Assembly: GCF_007830445.1 (NCBI RefSeq)
Contig: NZ_VLKR01000019.1
Coordinates: forward strand, 1 to 64,000
Reading direction: 5' to 3'
Source of the DNA: Sphingobacterium siyangense
GTDB lineage: Bacteria > Bacteroidota > Bacteroidia > Sphingobacteriales > Sphingobacteriaceae
DNA length: 64,000 bases
In this document: in pieces, positions 8,513-17,093 of the stretch
Position numbering within the stretch: the stretch's first letter is position 1
Layout of the letters: the number at the start of each line of letters is the position of its first letter
Position numbers and translations under genes: made by a program
The notes under the pieces: generated by a model
Database searches by the model: none
Told to the model about the DNA's origin: nothing
Seen by the model: only the letters and a program-made list of their open reading frames with translations

Positions 8513-9982
8513 TTAGTTGATTGAAGGTTGCCACCACATTTTTTCATTTATCCCATCTCCCCCCATACGACTCACAGCATCCTGATAATTTACTTTGTTT
8601 AAAGATTGTACAATTGTTGGATAATTTAAACGTACCGGCATTTTCCCTTGATTCAACAAGCCCGGACCTTTGTATAAATCCAACAATTGGGTCCTGCGGT
8701 ACTCGTACCACTGTTGGAAATCCGTAAACAACATTGCGTAATATTTTTGCAAATGTATCTTTTTCAATTTCGCATGATCACTGTCTGTAGCCAGCAATTG
8801 AACCTTGTCACTAGCTAGGTAAGTTGTTGGCGCTGTTAATCCCCAATATTCCATGGCTGCATTCACTCCTTTTAAATAGGCTCCAGACGCATCGACCTGA
8901 GCATATCCTCTCAGACCACATTCAGCAATAATAAATTGCAACTCTGCATAATTCATAATATTTCCCATATGTGAGTCTGCTTTTAAGCTTGTTAAAAGAG
9001 TTGATTGTTGTTCCGGAACATTACCTCGTTTGTATCCGGACTGCATACCACCATACACTCCTAATGTAGCCTCAGTCGCCCAAATTTTTAATCGTGGGTC
9101 TGAAAGGTCCAACAGATTATTAATAAAAAATTCTGAATAGCCTTTACTTCCATTAAAATCTATGTCACGGCTATTAAAATAAGGGTTCATGTAAGGCTGT
9201 ACATTGGTGTAATATAAAGCTGCTGTCTCTGCATTGCTTTGCATCACCGGATATTCGGCGGTATTCGTTTCTAATATTTCTTTGATCTTTGCAACGGTAT
9301 TGGTCTCCGATTTATGTGCTATACGCAGCAATAATCGCAGATATAAGGAGTTGCCGAATTTCTGCCATTTTGCAGGATCAGAATTAAATATAGGATCCAT
9401 CGCCAAATTGGTCGATTCAACAGCAACCTTACCTTTTAAAAGCGTATTGGCCTCTTCTAATTTTCTGAAGATATCCGCATAAATATCGGCCTGTTTATCA
9501 AATACAGGAGTTAAATTACTATCACTATACCCTTTATTGCTGTCCGTATAAGGTACATCACCATACATATCGGTTATTAACGAACTCACCCAAGCATCCA
9601 ATATAAGCGAAATACCCTGGTATGTCTGATAACCCTTCTGCTGCCCTTCCCCCGCCTTCTGATAAATATCGCGTATATTCGTCAACTGCACGTACCAACC
9701 GGACCAGGTAGATTCAGCTTCTGACGGCCTGATTTCATACCGTTGAATCTCCAAAGCATCATTTACCGTTACCGTCACTTGCATAAGCTCATTATTGATG
9801 CGCATATTACGAGACAAATTTGTGTTTAGCACATTAAGTAACGCTGGTGCTATGAGACTTTGTGGTGCAGCCGCAGAAATTGCATTTGGATTTGTATTTA
9901 TCGCAACAAAGTCTTTAGTGCAGCCCTGTAACATCCCGCAGGCTGCCAACAAAATAAAACCTTTTCTTATATTCTTTTTCAT
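8513..9982 (-). CDS. SusD/RagB-like outer-membrane nutrient-binding lipoprotein
   Basis: The 489-residue lipoprotein has the lipobox MLQGC (Cys about 21) and then the TPR-rich SusD_2-like fold: FVAINTNPNAIS near the N-terminus, YQGISLILDAWVSSLITDMYGDVPYT at about 122-147, and the C-terminal YAMLFTDFQQWYEYRRTQ region. SusD proteins cap the SusC channel at the outer membrane and hold the substrate. The gene lies 12 bp after the SusC gene and before the DUF5689 lipoprotein. No glycosidase, protease or sigma factor is adjacent, so the substrate cannot be inferred. Confidence 0.92.
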   Translation of the reverse strand: MKKNIRKGFILLAACGMLQGCTKDFVAINTNPNAISAAAPQSLIAPALLNVLNTNLSRNMRINNELMQVTVTVNDALEIQRYEIRPSEAESTWSGWYVQLTNIRDIYQKAGEGQQKGYQTYQGISLILDAWVSSLITDMYGDVPYTDSNKGYSDSNLTPVFDKQADIYADIFRKLEEANTLLKGKVAVESTNLAMDPIFNSDPAKWQKFGNSLYLRLLLRIAHKSETNTVAKIKEILETNTAEYPVMQSNAETAALYYTNVQPYMNPYFNSRDIDFNGSKGYSEFFINNLLDLSDPRLKIWATEATLGVYGGMQSGYKRGNVPEQQSTLLTSLKADSHMGNIMNYAELQFIIAECGLRGYAQVDASGAYLKGVNAAMEYWGLTAPTTYLASDKVQLLATDSDHAKLKKIHLQKYYAMLFTDFQQWYEYRRTQLLDLYKGPGLLNQGKMPVRLNYPTIVQSLNKVNYQDAVSRMGGDGINEKMWWQPSIN

Positions 9983-9994
9983 AATGCTCTGGAA

Positions 9995-12900
9995 TTAAAA
10001 TGAGAATGATAAATTGACACCCATTGTGCGGGTTGAAGGGAACTGGGCAATCTCTGCGCCTTTCTCAATACCGCTTGAATTTAGCGATCCAAACTCTGGG
10101 TCAAATGAAGGCCATTTGGTCATGACAAACAGATCTCTTCCGTACACCCCAATTGACACGCGCTCAATTTTCAAACGTTCAACAAAAGACTTAGGTAATG
10201 TATAGTCAAACCTGACCTCACGAAGCTTTATAAAATCGGTGGAAAACGTATTTGATTCTATATTATCCCGGTTAAAATGTTTCGCATAATAATCTCCAGC
10301 AGACGCAACAACTGTATTCTTGCTGTAGCTTCCATCACTATTCTTCACAACACCATCACCGATAATACCGTTATATCGTCCCGGAATTGTCTTTTTTAAT
10401 TTTCCCTCTTCCATCAATACGGCATGTGTTAAAGAATAGCCTACCCCCCCAAACTGGCCATCAAACAAGAAATTAAATCTAAATCCTTTGTATTTAAATT
10501 CATTCCCCCAACCGAATTTGGTCGTTGCATTTGGATTACCTATATACATGTTCTTTTGTGACAATACAGGAAGTCCATTTTCATAAATAATTTGACCATC
10601 CTGATTCCGCTCATATCCGAGTCCGTAGATATCACCAAATCGTTTACCGGGTATGGCCACAATTGTTCCTCTACTCCCAAACAAAGTGGAAAGCACTAAC
10701 TCGCCTTGCAGATCCGCAGGTATGGAAATAACTTTCGAATCATAGCTCGTAAAATTTCCATACATATTCCAATTTAAACCATCTTTCTTCTTGATGATAT
10801 CGCCAGAAAGCGCAATCTCTATCCCCTTATTACGTACCTCTCCAGCATTCGTAATTTGATTTCTGAAACCACTTGAAGGATCCAGCGGAGACTCAATAAT
10901 CTGATCAAATGTCGAGTTGGAGTACAAAGTAAGATCTAATTTGAGTCGATCTCTGAACATTCTAAAATCTGTCCCTATCTCATAGGACCGTGTACTTTCA
11001 AACGTCAGGTTTTCATCTGGAACCGTAGTTGGATTCCCAAGGCCCCCCGTGGTTCCTTCCACACTGCGGTAGCCATAAGAGTTTAGATAAGGACGTATCC
11101 CCCCACTCCCGACTTGAGCAATCGATGCTCTTATTTTCCAAAAATTTATCGCTTTTGGCAGGTTCAGCATTTGGGACATAACAAAACTCGTATTAAGCGA
11201 AGGGTAAATAAATGCGTTAACTTCATTCCGTTTTGGCGAGGCCAATGTACTCGCCCAGTCAATACGATTTGTTGCATCGACAAAAATCATATCCTTATAA
11301 CTATAGTTTACCAAGGCATATAAACTATTGGCTGCATATTCGCTGCGAAGGGGGAGGTAAATAACTTTTTCCCTGGCATTTGCAAAATTATATTGGTTCG
11401 GATAAATTAGACTGTTAGCGTAAGCATCATCTTTAACATACTTATTGTGCATTAACGAACCACCAACCGATGCGCCAAATTTGTGAAGACTGCTCCGTTG
11501 ATTGTTATATTGCAATAAAAAGTCGGAGATAATTTCTTGGCTATTAATTGACTGCTCGCGGTAATAGCCATAAGCATATTTATAGGTATCAAATGGCCTT
11601 GATTGTTTGCGCTTATCATAGCTCCAATCGATTCCCGTCCGCACCATCAAATTCAATTCCTTGTTGAATTTATAATCTGCCTGTAAATTTCCAATAATAT
11701 TGTTTTTATCCTGCGCATTGATCATATCATAAGATATGGTTCTTGGATTATCCAACAGGTTTGAAAACGGAGTCATCTGTTCAATTCCCTCCTTTCCCGG
11801 AATCCAATTCTGCTCAAGCCAAGCTGCATTCACATTCGGCACAATACCCCGCACAAAGTACATGTAACTTTGATTGTTATAACCGCTATTTGGTAAATTA
11901 TCTGATCCTCTATTATTAAAATTAATTTTTGTTGAAAGGCTCAGCTTATCTGTCACCTTGTTATTAAACTGCATAGCGATGGTGTTCCTGTTATAACCCA
12001 TGTTCGGAATAATCCATTTGTTCGTGACGTTGGTATATGAAAACCTCGAACTAGTCTTTTCTGTTGCTCCTGAAATACTGATTGAATTGGTAGACGTGAG
12101 TTCCGTTTGGAAAAGATCTTTTCTGTTGTTTTCATAGGGTCTCCACAATGTCCGCTCTGGAGGTGTCAAACGATAGAAATTAGGATCGTACTGGTAATAA
12201 TACTGACCATCAAATTTTGGTCCCCAAGCAGAAGACGTACTTAAAGTACTTGCACCATCCTCTGACTGCCCATAAGAATAATAAAGATCCTGATCAACCG
12301 CGCCTTGCCCATATTCATATTGATAGTCAGGCCATCTATTAATCGTCCCGATTGCCGTATTTGAATTAACAGATATGCCAATCTTATTTTTAGCACCTTT
12401 TCCCATTTTCGTAGTAATAATCACTGCGCCATGTGCGCCACGGGAACCGTAGAGCGCTGAGGCGCCGGGCCCTTTCAATACAGAAACGGATTCGATATCA
12501 TCTGGATTTATATCCGCCAATGATGTTCCAAAATCTACAGGAGAATCACTATCCAAGTAATTGGAGTTACCATTACCGGTCATTCGTGCACTTGCCCCCA
12601 TGACAACACCATCAACAACAATCAATGCGGAATTATCACCTGTAAAAGATGTTTCCCCTCTTAAAATAATCTGATTGGATCCCAATGGTCCTGCACCTGA
12701 CTTTACCAAATTCAAACCAGCAACTTTTCCTGTTAGGGCATCTGTCCAGTTGTTTGAAATTGCATTCGTCAATTCCTCGCCTTTTACCGTGCTAATGGAA
12801 TAACCTAACGCCTTTTCTTCCCGCTGTATACCCAGTGCTGTTACAACGACTTCATTAAGCGCCTCGGATCTCGCACTTAAAGAAATTTTAGCATCCAATT

Positions 12901-13246
12901 GGCTGGATGAAAACGTCCTCGTCTCCGCTTCGTAGCCTATCAACTGAAAACGGATCGCTGCTCCTGATTCAACTTCAATATCGAAATTACCATTCCGGTC
13001 AGTCGCTCCTTTAACTACACCTGCTGCAAGGATTGATACGGATGCCAAGGGTTCTTTCGTCTGATTATCGACAACTTGACCTTTTACTTTAATCTTGGTC
13101 TGCTTAATTGCATGCACAGCGTGATCAGATCCCAGTGGAGCTGCTATCGCCGTAAAATCTGTAGTGCACGCAATTGCTAATGCCGCAAATAGCACTTTCG
13201 AGGAGGAGTGCCTCAGATTAATTTGGATAGGGTTAATACTAAACAT
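9995..13246 (-). CDS. SusC/RagA-family TonB-linked outer-membrane transporter
   Basis: This 1083-residue protein has an N-terminal signal region of unusual length (about 45 residues). A carboxypeptidase-like regulatory domain follows at about 50-130 (IKVKGQVVDNQTKEPLASV), then a plug domain at about 130-280 (EVVVTALGIQREEKALGYS; LYGSRGAHGAVIITTKMGKG), then a 22-strand barrel ending in MGVNLSFSF, with the terminal Phe used for barrel insertion. It is the first gene of the operon and works with the SusD-like lipoprotein as a TonB-dependent importer. No STN domain is visible, so signalling to an anti-sigma factor is unlikely. Confidence 0.95.
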   Translation of the reverse strand: MFSINPIQINLRHSSSKVLFAALAIACTTDFTAIAAPLGSDHAVHAIKQTKIKVKGQVVDNQTKEPLASVSILAAGVVKGATDRNGNFDIEVESGAAIRFQLIGYEAETRTFSSSQLDAKISLSARSEALNEVVVTALGIQREEKALGYSISTVKGEELTNAISNNWTDALTGKVAGLNLVKSGAGPLGSNQIILRGETSFTGDNSALIVVDGVVMGASARMTGNGNSNYLDSDSPVDFGTSLADINPDDIESVSVLKGPGASALYGSRGAHGAVIITTKMGKGAKNKIGISVNSNTAIGTINRWPDYQYEYGQGAVDQDLYYSYGQSEDGASTLSTSSAWGPKFDGQYYYQYDPNFYRLTPPERTLWRPYENNRKDLFQTELTSTNSISISGATEKTSSRFSYTNVTNKWIIPNMGYNRNTIAMQFNNKVTDKLSLSTKINFNNRGSDNLPNSGYNNQSYMYFVRGIVPNVNAAWLEQNWIPGKEGIEQMTPFSNLLDNPRTISYDMINAQDKNNIIGNLQADYKFNKELNLMVRTGIDWSYDKRKQSRPFDTYKYAYGYYREQSINSQEIISDFLLQYNNQRSSLHKFGASVGGSLMHNKYVKDDAYANSLIYPNQYNFANAREKVIYLPLRSEYAANSLYALVNYSYKDMIFVDATNRIDWASTLASPKRNEVNAFIYPSLNTSFVMSQMLNLPKAINFWKIRASIAQVGSGGIRPYLNSYGYRSVEGTTGGLGNPTTVPDENLTFESTRSYEIGTDFRMFRDRLKLDLTLYSNSTFDQIIESPLDPSSGFRNQITNAGEVRNKGIEIALSGDIIKKKDGLNWNMYGNFTSYDSKVISIPADLQGELVLSTLFGSRGTIVAIPGKRFGDIYGLGYERNQDGQIIYENGLPVLSQKNMYIGNPNATTKFGWGNEFKYKGFRFNFLFDGQFGGVGYSLTHAVLMEEGKLKKTIPGRYNGIIGDGVVKNSDGSYSKNTVVASAGDYYAKHFNRDNIESNTFSTDFIKLREVRFDYTLPKSFVERLKIERVSIGVYGRDLFVMTKWPSFDPEFGSLNSSGIEKGAEIAQFPSTRTMGVNLSFSF

Positions 13247-13634
13247 AGTTATTGGTGTAAATTGTTAATTTTCAATTTGGCACAAAAATATATTCTTAAC
13301 AAAAAGTATACTTTAACTTAATGTTTTCTTTTTGTTAACAATTGTTTCGAATATCATTTCTTTTTAATGATATTATCATTGTTTAAAATATTTAAAAAAT
13401 GTATTGAAGTCCGCATCGGCAGGAATATCACACATTAGGCTCGATCTAAAGCGATCGCTCTTTGGTTATTTTTTATTTTCAAATCGAAAATAATTAATAA
13501 TATTTAAAAAACGAAATAAATCGAAATTATTTAAATATCGATTAAACAAAAAAGAGCCTCTCCAAAAAAGACTCTTAAATCAATTGAAATCCAATAAAAT
13601 ACAGCAAAAATAATGCAATTACTAAAAACAAAAA
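13247..13634. other. AT-rich intergenic region upstream of the SusC gene
   Basis: No gene is visible in this stretch. On the minus strand TATTTTTG (plus 13283-13290) fits the -7 consensus for the SusC operon, but there is no TTG at the expected -33 distance. A small dyad (13473-13480 with 13486-13493, ttattttc/gaaaataa) sits further upstream, in sequence made of homopolymeric A and T runs. The leader of the SusC mRNA would be about 30 nt. Confidence 0.4.
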
Positions 13635-13660
13635 AAAGTCTAAACTTTCGTTTAGACTTT
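13635..13660 (-). terminator. Intrinsic terminator of trmB
   Basis: An 11-bp perfect stem (13635-13645 with 13650-13660) has a 4-nt loop. It is flanked on the plus strand by an A-run, which becomes the U-tract for the leftward trmB transcript. It lies 23 bp after the trmB stop. Confidence 0.88.
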
Positions 13661-13683
13661 CTATTATGAAATAAACCTATTCG

Positions 13684-14340
13684 TTATCGTTTTTCGAAAC
13701 TCCACTTCACATAGTTAATGTTCTTGTCAGGTGCCAAATACTTCCGCTCGTAGTATGTTTTAATGGATAAAACGTTATCCACCAAGTCTGAATGGTAAAG
13801 ATCCGTCGTTTCTTTATATTTTTTCAAATGCTGTATCTCAATTTGCTCCAGTGTGTAAGCATAGAAACCATCGTTATCTGTTTTCAAATTCATCATCCCC
13901 TCGGGTTTCATAATGATTTTATAACGATCTAAAAACTTTGGCCCTGTCAATCGTTTCTTTTCACGACTATCTTGCGGTTGCGGATCCGGAAAGGTAATCC
14001 AGATTTCATCAATTTCATTTTCAGCAAAATGTTCAAGGATAGTCTCAATTTGTATCCGAAGAAAAGCAACATTCCGAATTCCATCTTCCAAAGCTGTCTT
14101 GGCTCCACGCCAAATACGATTACCTTTAAAATCGATACCGATGAAATTTTTCTCCGGAAACAATCTCGCTAGATTAACAGTATACTCACCTTTACCACAA
14201 GCAAGCTCCAAAACAACTGGATTATTGTTACCAAATTGCTTTTCAGCCCATTTTCCTTTATATTCTTTGCCTGCGTCGAGTTGGATTACATTTTCAAAAG
14301 TAGCAACTTCAGCAAATTTACGTAGTTTGTCCTTTCCCAT
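13684..14340 (-). CDS. trmB: tRNA (guanine(46)-N7)-methyltransferase TrmB
   Basis: This 218-residue protein is a class I SAM methyltransferase with VLELACGKGEYTVNLARLFP (about 43-62) as the SAM-binding motif I, followed by FIGIDFKGNRIWRGAKTALE. The family-specific segment EIWITFPDPQPQDSREKKRL (about 115-134) matches the TrmB fingerprint ITFPDPW-KKRH closely. It makes m7G46 in the variable loop of tRNAs in the cytoplasm. The gene is a single unit with its own terminator. A candidate -7 element TATTTTTG lies at plus 14359-14366, without a clear -33 partner. Confidence 0.95.
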   Translation of the reverse strand: MGKDKLRKFAEVATFENVIQLDAGKEYKGKWAEKQFGNNNPVVLELACGKGEYTVNLARLFPEKNFIGIDFKGNRIWRGAKTALEDGIRNVAFLRIQIETILEHFAENEIDEIWITFPDPQPQDSREKKRLTGPKFLDRYKIIMKPEGMMNLKTDNDGFYAYTLEQIEIQHLKKYKETTDLYHSDLVDNVLSIKTYYERKYLAPDKNINYVKWSFEKR

Positions 14341-14491
14341 TTTTTAATAAATATCCCGCAAAAATAACCTTATATTCCCGCTAAAAAAAATAAATCTGAA
14401 GGACAGCACCAATACCGCCAATTACGGAACAGTCCGAAGTCCGATAGCACACACATGAATGAATAAATCACCCTCTTAAGGGCGAATTATA

Positions 14492-14522
14492 TTGCATATA
14501 AAAAGCAATTTATCTAAGTTTG
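14492..14522 (+). promoter_or_regulatory. Promoter of fcl with a TTGC...GCAA dyad in the -33/spacer region
   Basis: TTG at 14492-14494, a 20-bp spacer and TAAGTTTG at 14515-14522 give a textbook Bacteroidota promoter. The -33 TTG is the first arm of the dyad TTGCATATAAAAAGCAA (14492-14508). The spacer is nearly identical to those before murF and the DUF4293 gene. The GTG start lies 20 nt after the end of the -7 element. Confidence 0.8.
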
Positions 14523-14541
14523 CAGGAATCAATAACTTATC

Positions 14542-15483
14542 GTGGAGAAAGACGCTAAAATTTACATAGCAGGCCATCGCGGCATGGTCGGATCGGCAAT
14601 TCATCGCAAATTATCGGAGCTTGGCTACAACAATATTGTCACACGCACATCTTCCGAATTAGATTTGCGCAACCAGCAAGCGGTCGCTGATTTTTTCGAT
14701 CAGGAAAAACCTGACTATGTTTTCCTAGCCGCAGCCAAAGTTGGAGGGATCATGGCGAACAATACCTATCGCGCAGATTTTATCTACGAGAATATGGCTA
14801 TACAGAACAACGTCATCAAATCTTCCTACGATAATAAGGTTAAAAAATTAATGTTCTTAGGTTCAAGCTGCATTTATCCAAAAATGGCACCACAGCCTTT
14901 GAACGAAGATATGCTACTTACGGGCACACTGGAACCTACAAATGAGCCCTACGCTATTGCTAAAATCGCCGGAATAAAAATGGCAGAAGCTTTTCGGGAT
15001 CAGTATGGATGCAATTATATCTCCGTTATGCCAACGAATCTTTATGGAATTAACGACAATTACCATCCGCAAAACTCACATGTTTTACCGGCCTTGATCA
15101 GAAGATTTCATGAAGCTAAGATCAATCAGCTCCCTGAAGTTATTATCTGGGGAACAGGAACCCCTTTACGGGAATTTCTCTTTTCCGATGACCTGGCAGA
15201 TGCCTGCGTCTTTTTAATGAATAATTATGATGAGAAACAATTTGTCAACATTGGCATTGGCGAAGATCTAAGCATTAAGGACCTTGCCGAATTGATTAAA
15301 GACGTTATTGGCTACAAGGGCACTATTTCCTTCGACAGTTCCAAACCAGATGGAACACCACGAAAACTCATGGATGTCTCGAAACTGCACGCACTGGGTT
15401 GGAAACATCAAGTTAACCTCCGGGAAGGCATTCAACTAGCTTATGCGGATTTTTTGGAAAAAGAAGCAAACGCTTCCGAATAA
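14542..15483 (+). CDS. fcl: GDP-L-fucose synthase
   Basis: This 313-residue extended SDR enzyme shows the NADP-binding motif GHRGMVG at 11-17, the substrate loop GSSCIYP at 107-113 and the catalytic pair Y137-xxx-K141 (PYAIAKIAG). It converts GDP-4-keto-6-deoxymannose to GDP-L-fucose by epimerisation and reduction, supplying fucose for surface glycans. The start is GTG: it is the only start upstream of the Rossmann motif in this frame, and it follows a strong promoter. Its usual partner Gmd is not in the window. The gene is monocistronic and meets the leftward unknown gene tail to tail. Confidence 0.95.
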   Translation: MEKDAKIYIAGHRGMVGSAIHRKLSELGYNNIVTRTSSELDLRNQQAVADFFDQEKPDYVFLAAAKVGGIMANNTYRADFIYENMAIQNNVIKSSYDNKVKKLMFLGSSCIYPKMAPQPLNEDMLLTGTLEPTNEPYAIAKIAGIKMAEAFRDQYGCNYISVMPTNLYGINDNYHPQNSHVLPALIRRFHEAKINQLPEVIIWGTGTPLREFLFSDDLADACVFLMNNYDEKQFVNIGIGEDLSIKDLAELIKDVIGYKGTISFDSSKPDGTPRKLMDVSKLHALGWKHQVNLREGIQLAYADFLEKEANASE

Positions 15484-15499
15484 ATCCAATGCGATCGCA

Positions 15500-16000
15500 T
15501 TAGTAGGTTTCGCTATAGGAAGGAATTCCGTACTCGTTAACCTCATCCTTGATAACCGCATTTTCAGCTTGGGCAGCTTTATTTTTCTTCTTTTTGGGAC
15601 GAATAAACTGTGTTAACTTGCTAAGGAGGCCACTGATTTTATCTTGATTGATCTGGCCGACAGCACGCTCTGACAACAGCAACATCAACGCTTTCTTAAA
15701 AACACCGGTATTTTTTAGGAACAACCTATTCATAACAAAAGGCACGCCGATACGTAAGGTCTTCGTTAGCCAATCGGAATCTGGATTGCTACTTTTAGAG
15801 AACAGCTGCTGGACAATATTTACCCCTGGGATGTTGTCTTTTAATGTATTGAAAAAGCGAATTGGAGCCTCTATTTTATTGTTGAGCAAGGTAAATTGAG
15901 TCTTAAGATAGACTTCTTGCTCATTTTTAAGGGCTTTCAAACGGGAAATCTCAGCCTTAAGCTCTTGTAGGTTACGTATTTTAGTATGTTTATTGTTCAT
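15500..16000 (-). CDS. Unknown protein of a YtxH/holin-like envelope operon
   Basis: I do not recognise this 166-residue protein. The N-terminus (LQELKAEISRLKALKNEQEVYL) predicts a coiled coil. The centre contains a moderately hydrophobic stretch (GVPFVMNRLFLKNTGVFKKALMLLLSERAVG), and the tail is Lys-rich and then acidic (PKKKKNKAA...YGIPSYSETY). I place the start at the ATG at 15998-16000 (MNNKHTKI) because an upstream extension would overlap the preceding gene by 74 bp; with this start the overlap is 11 bp. It forms a unit with the holin-like protein, which suggests a membrane-associated partner, but no function can be assigned. Confidence 0.72.
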   Translation of the reverse strand: MNNKHTKIRNLQELKAEISRLKALKNEQEVYLKTQFTLLNNKIEAPIRFFNTLKDNIPGVNIVQQLFSKSSNPDSDWLTKTLRIGVPFVMNRLFLKNTGVFKKALMLLLSERAVGQINQDKISGLLSKLTQFIRPKKKKNKAAQAENAVIKDEVNEYGIPSYSETY

Positions 16001-16409
16001 TTGTAGCCCTTTCTCTATCAAGTTTTTCCTTATGTAGATCTTCTTCCTCCTCCTCAATCTCATCGTTCCATTTAGCCAAAAAACGGCGGATAGAAAGATC
16101 CATAAATTTGGACTCTAACATCGGCTCAAAAACCCGTATTAAGATAATAATCACCAAGAAAATACCCGCTGTCGCCAAAAAGCCCAAGGAATAACTCCCC
16201 AGTAATTCTCCGAGCCAAAAACCCAGTGCCAGGCATAAAAAAAACAGGACAAATAACGTGAATATCAGCTTTGTCGCATCAACTACAAGGCTAGCGATCA
16301 ATCGAGAAGAACGCTCAATTGTCTTTAATTTGACAAGCTTAAACTGGGAGTCAATGTACTCTTTGGTTTTTTGAAAAGTACCGCTAAGTGAAAATTTTTC
16401 TTCTTCCAT
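15990..16409 (-). CDS. Holin-like membrane protein (DUF1469 / phage-holin superfamily 3_6 type)
   Basis: The 139-residue protein has a charged N-terminus, two adjacent membrane helices (about 48-70, LIFTLFVLFFLCLALGFWLG; about 73-94, LGFLATAGIFLVIIILI) and a very acidic C-terminal tail (EIEEEEEDLHKEK). This matches the small holin-3_6/DUF1469 family that is widespread on Bacteroidota chromosomes. The name comes from topology only; no other phage genes are nearby. Its 3' end overlaps the next gene by 11 bp. A role in envelope stress or membrane organisation is a guess from its YtxH neighbour. Confidence 0.8.
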   Translation of the reverse strand: MEEEKFSLSGTFQKTKEYIDSQFKLVKLKTIERSSRLIASLVVDATKLIFTLFVLFFLCLALGFWLGELLGSYSLGFLATAGIFLVIIILIRVFEPMLESKFMDLSIRRFLAKWNDEIEEEEEDLHKEKLDRERATNEQ

Positions 16410-16424
16410 GCATCTTAAAATTAT

Positions 16425-16544
16425 TCAGGCTATTTCAATGTCTAGTTCTAAAACGAATCCTGTTTCGGCTCAACGCCGGCAACTTCAATCCTCTATCCTA
16501 AAAGAAAGGTGTTATCGTAAAAATCTATCCTAGAAATAGCCTGA
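16425..16544. repeat. 12-bp perfect inverted repeat spanning the ytxH-holin spacer
   Basis: TCAGGCTATTTC at 16425-16436 is the exact inverse of GAAATAGCCTGA at 16533-16544, separated by 96 nt. On the leftward transcript the arms would enclose most of the spacer between the YtxH gene and the holin-like gene. There is no U-tract directly after it. Confidence 0.5.
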
Positions 16545-16588
16545 TGATATGTATTCTACACCAATTATTCATACGAATAATTTGCGAA

Positions 16589-16858
16589 CTATGCATGTTC
16601 GATGATATCATCATCTAGCACTTCTTCGGTCTGATTTAATTTTCCTTTTAATGTAGAAACAATTTTCTCTTTAAAATCATTCAATTGATCGAATTGTTCT
16701 TCCGCTCTCTCACGAATAGCATCACTCAAATCGCTTAATGAATCATTGATTTTATCTCTCGTATCCGACCCTTTGTCCGGAGCAAATAAAACTCCCAAAG
16801 CTGCACCTGCAGCAAGACCCGCTAACAACGCCAAAGCTACTTTACTTGTGTCATTCAT
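16589..16858 (-). CDS. YtxH domain protein
   Basis: This 89-residue protein has one N-terminal membrane segment with the glycine/alanine-rich YtxH motif (VALALLAGLAAGAALGVLFAPDKGSDTRDKI). An amphipathic helical region follows (LSDLSDAIRERAEEQFDQLNDF) with an acidic end. YtxH proteins are often stress-induced membrane proteins of unknown mechanism. It is the first gene of a leftward set with the holin-like and unknown proteins, although 179 bp and a long inverted repeat separate it from them, so they may be transcribed at different levels. Confidence 0.85.
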   Translation of the reverse strand: MNDTSKVALALLAGLAAGAALGVLFAPDKGSDTRDKINDSLSDLSDAIRERAEEQFDQLNDFKEKIVSTLKGKLNQTEEVLDDDIIEHA

Positions 16859-17093
16859 TTCTTTTTCGTTTTAAAGTTCTAATTCTATTACGATGAATCT
16901 AGTCCTCGTTAATAATACAATTAACAGAGCAAATCGTTTGCCAAACGCGGCATTTAATCCATTATTTACAAGAAACTATATCTTCCAATATAATCATTTT
17001 TTGATAAACTTCGATTGACTTTCAATAATTCACCAAACAATTATTAACCCGTTCAGTTTTTTAGTATCTTTAAATCAACCCATTATAAAAATT

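Noticed and set aside
15990..16409. Prophage remnant suggested by the holin-like protein
   Set aside because: No integrase, terminase, structural gene or att repeat is nearby; this holin-like family is a normal chromosomal family in Bacteroidota.
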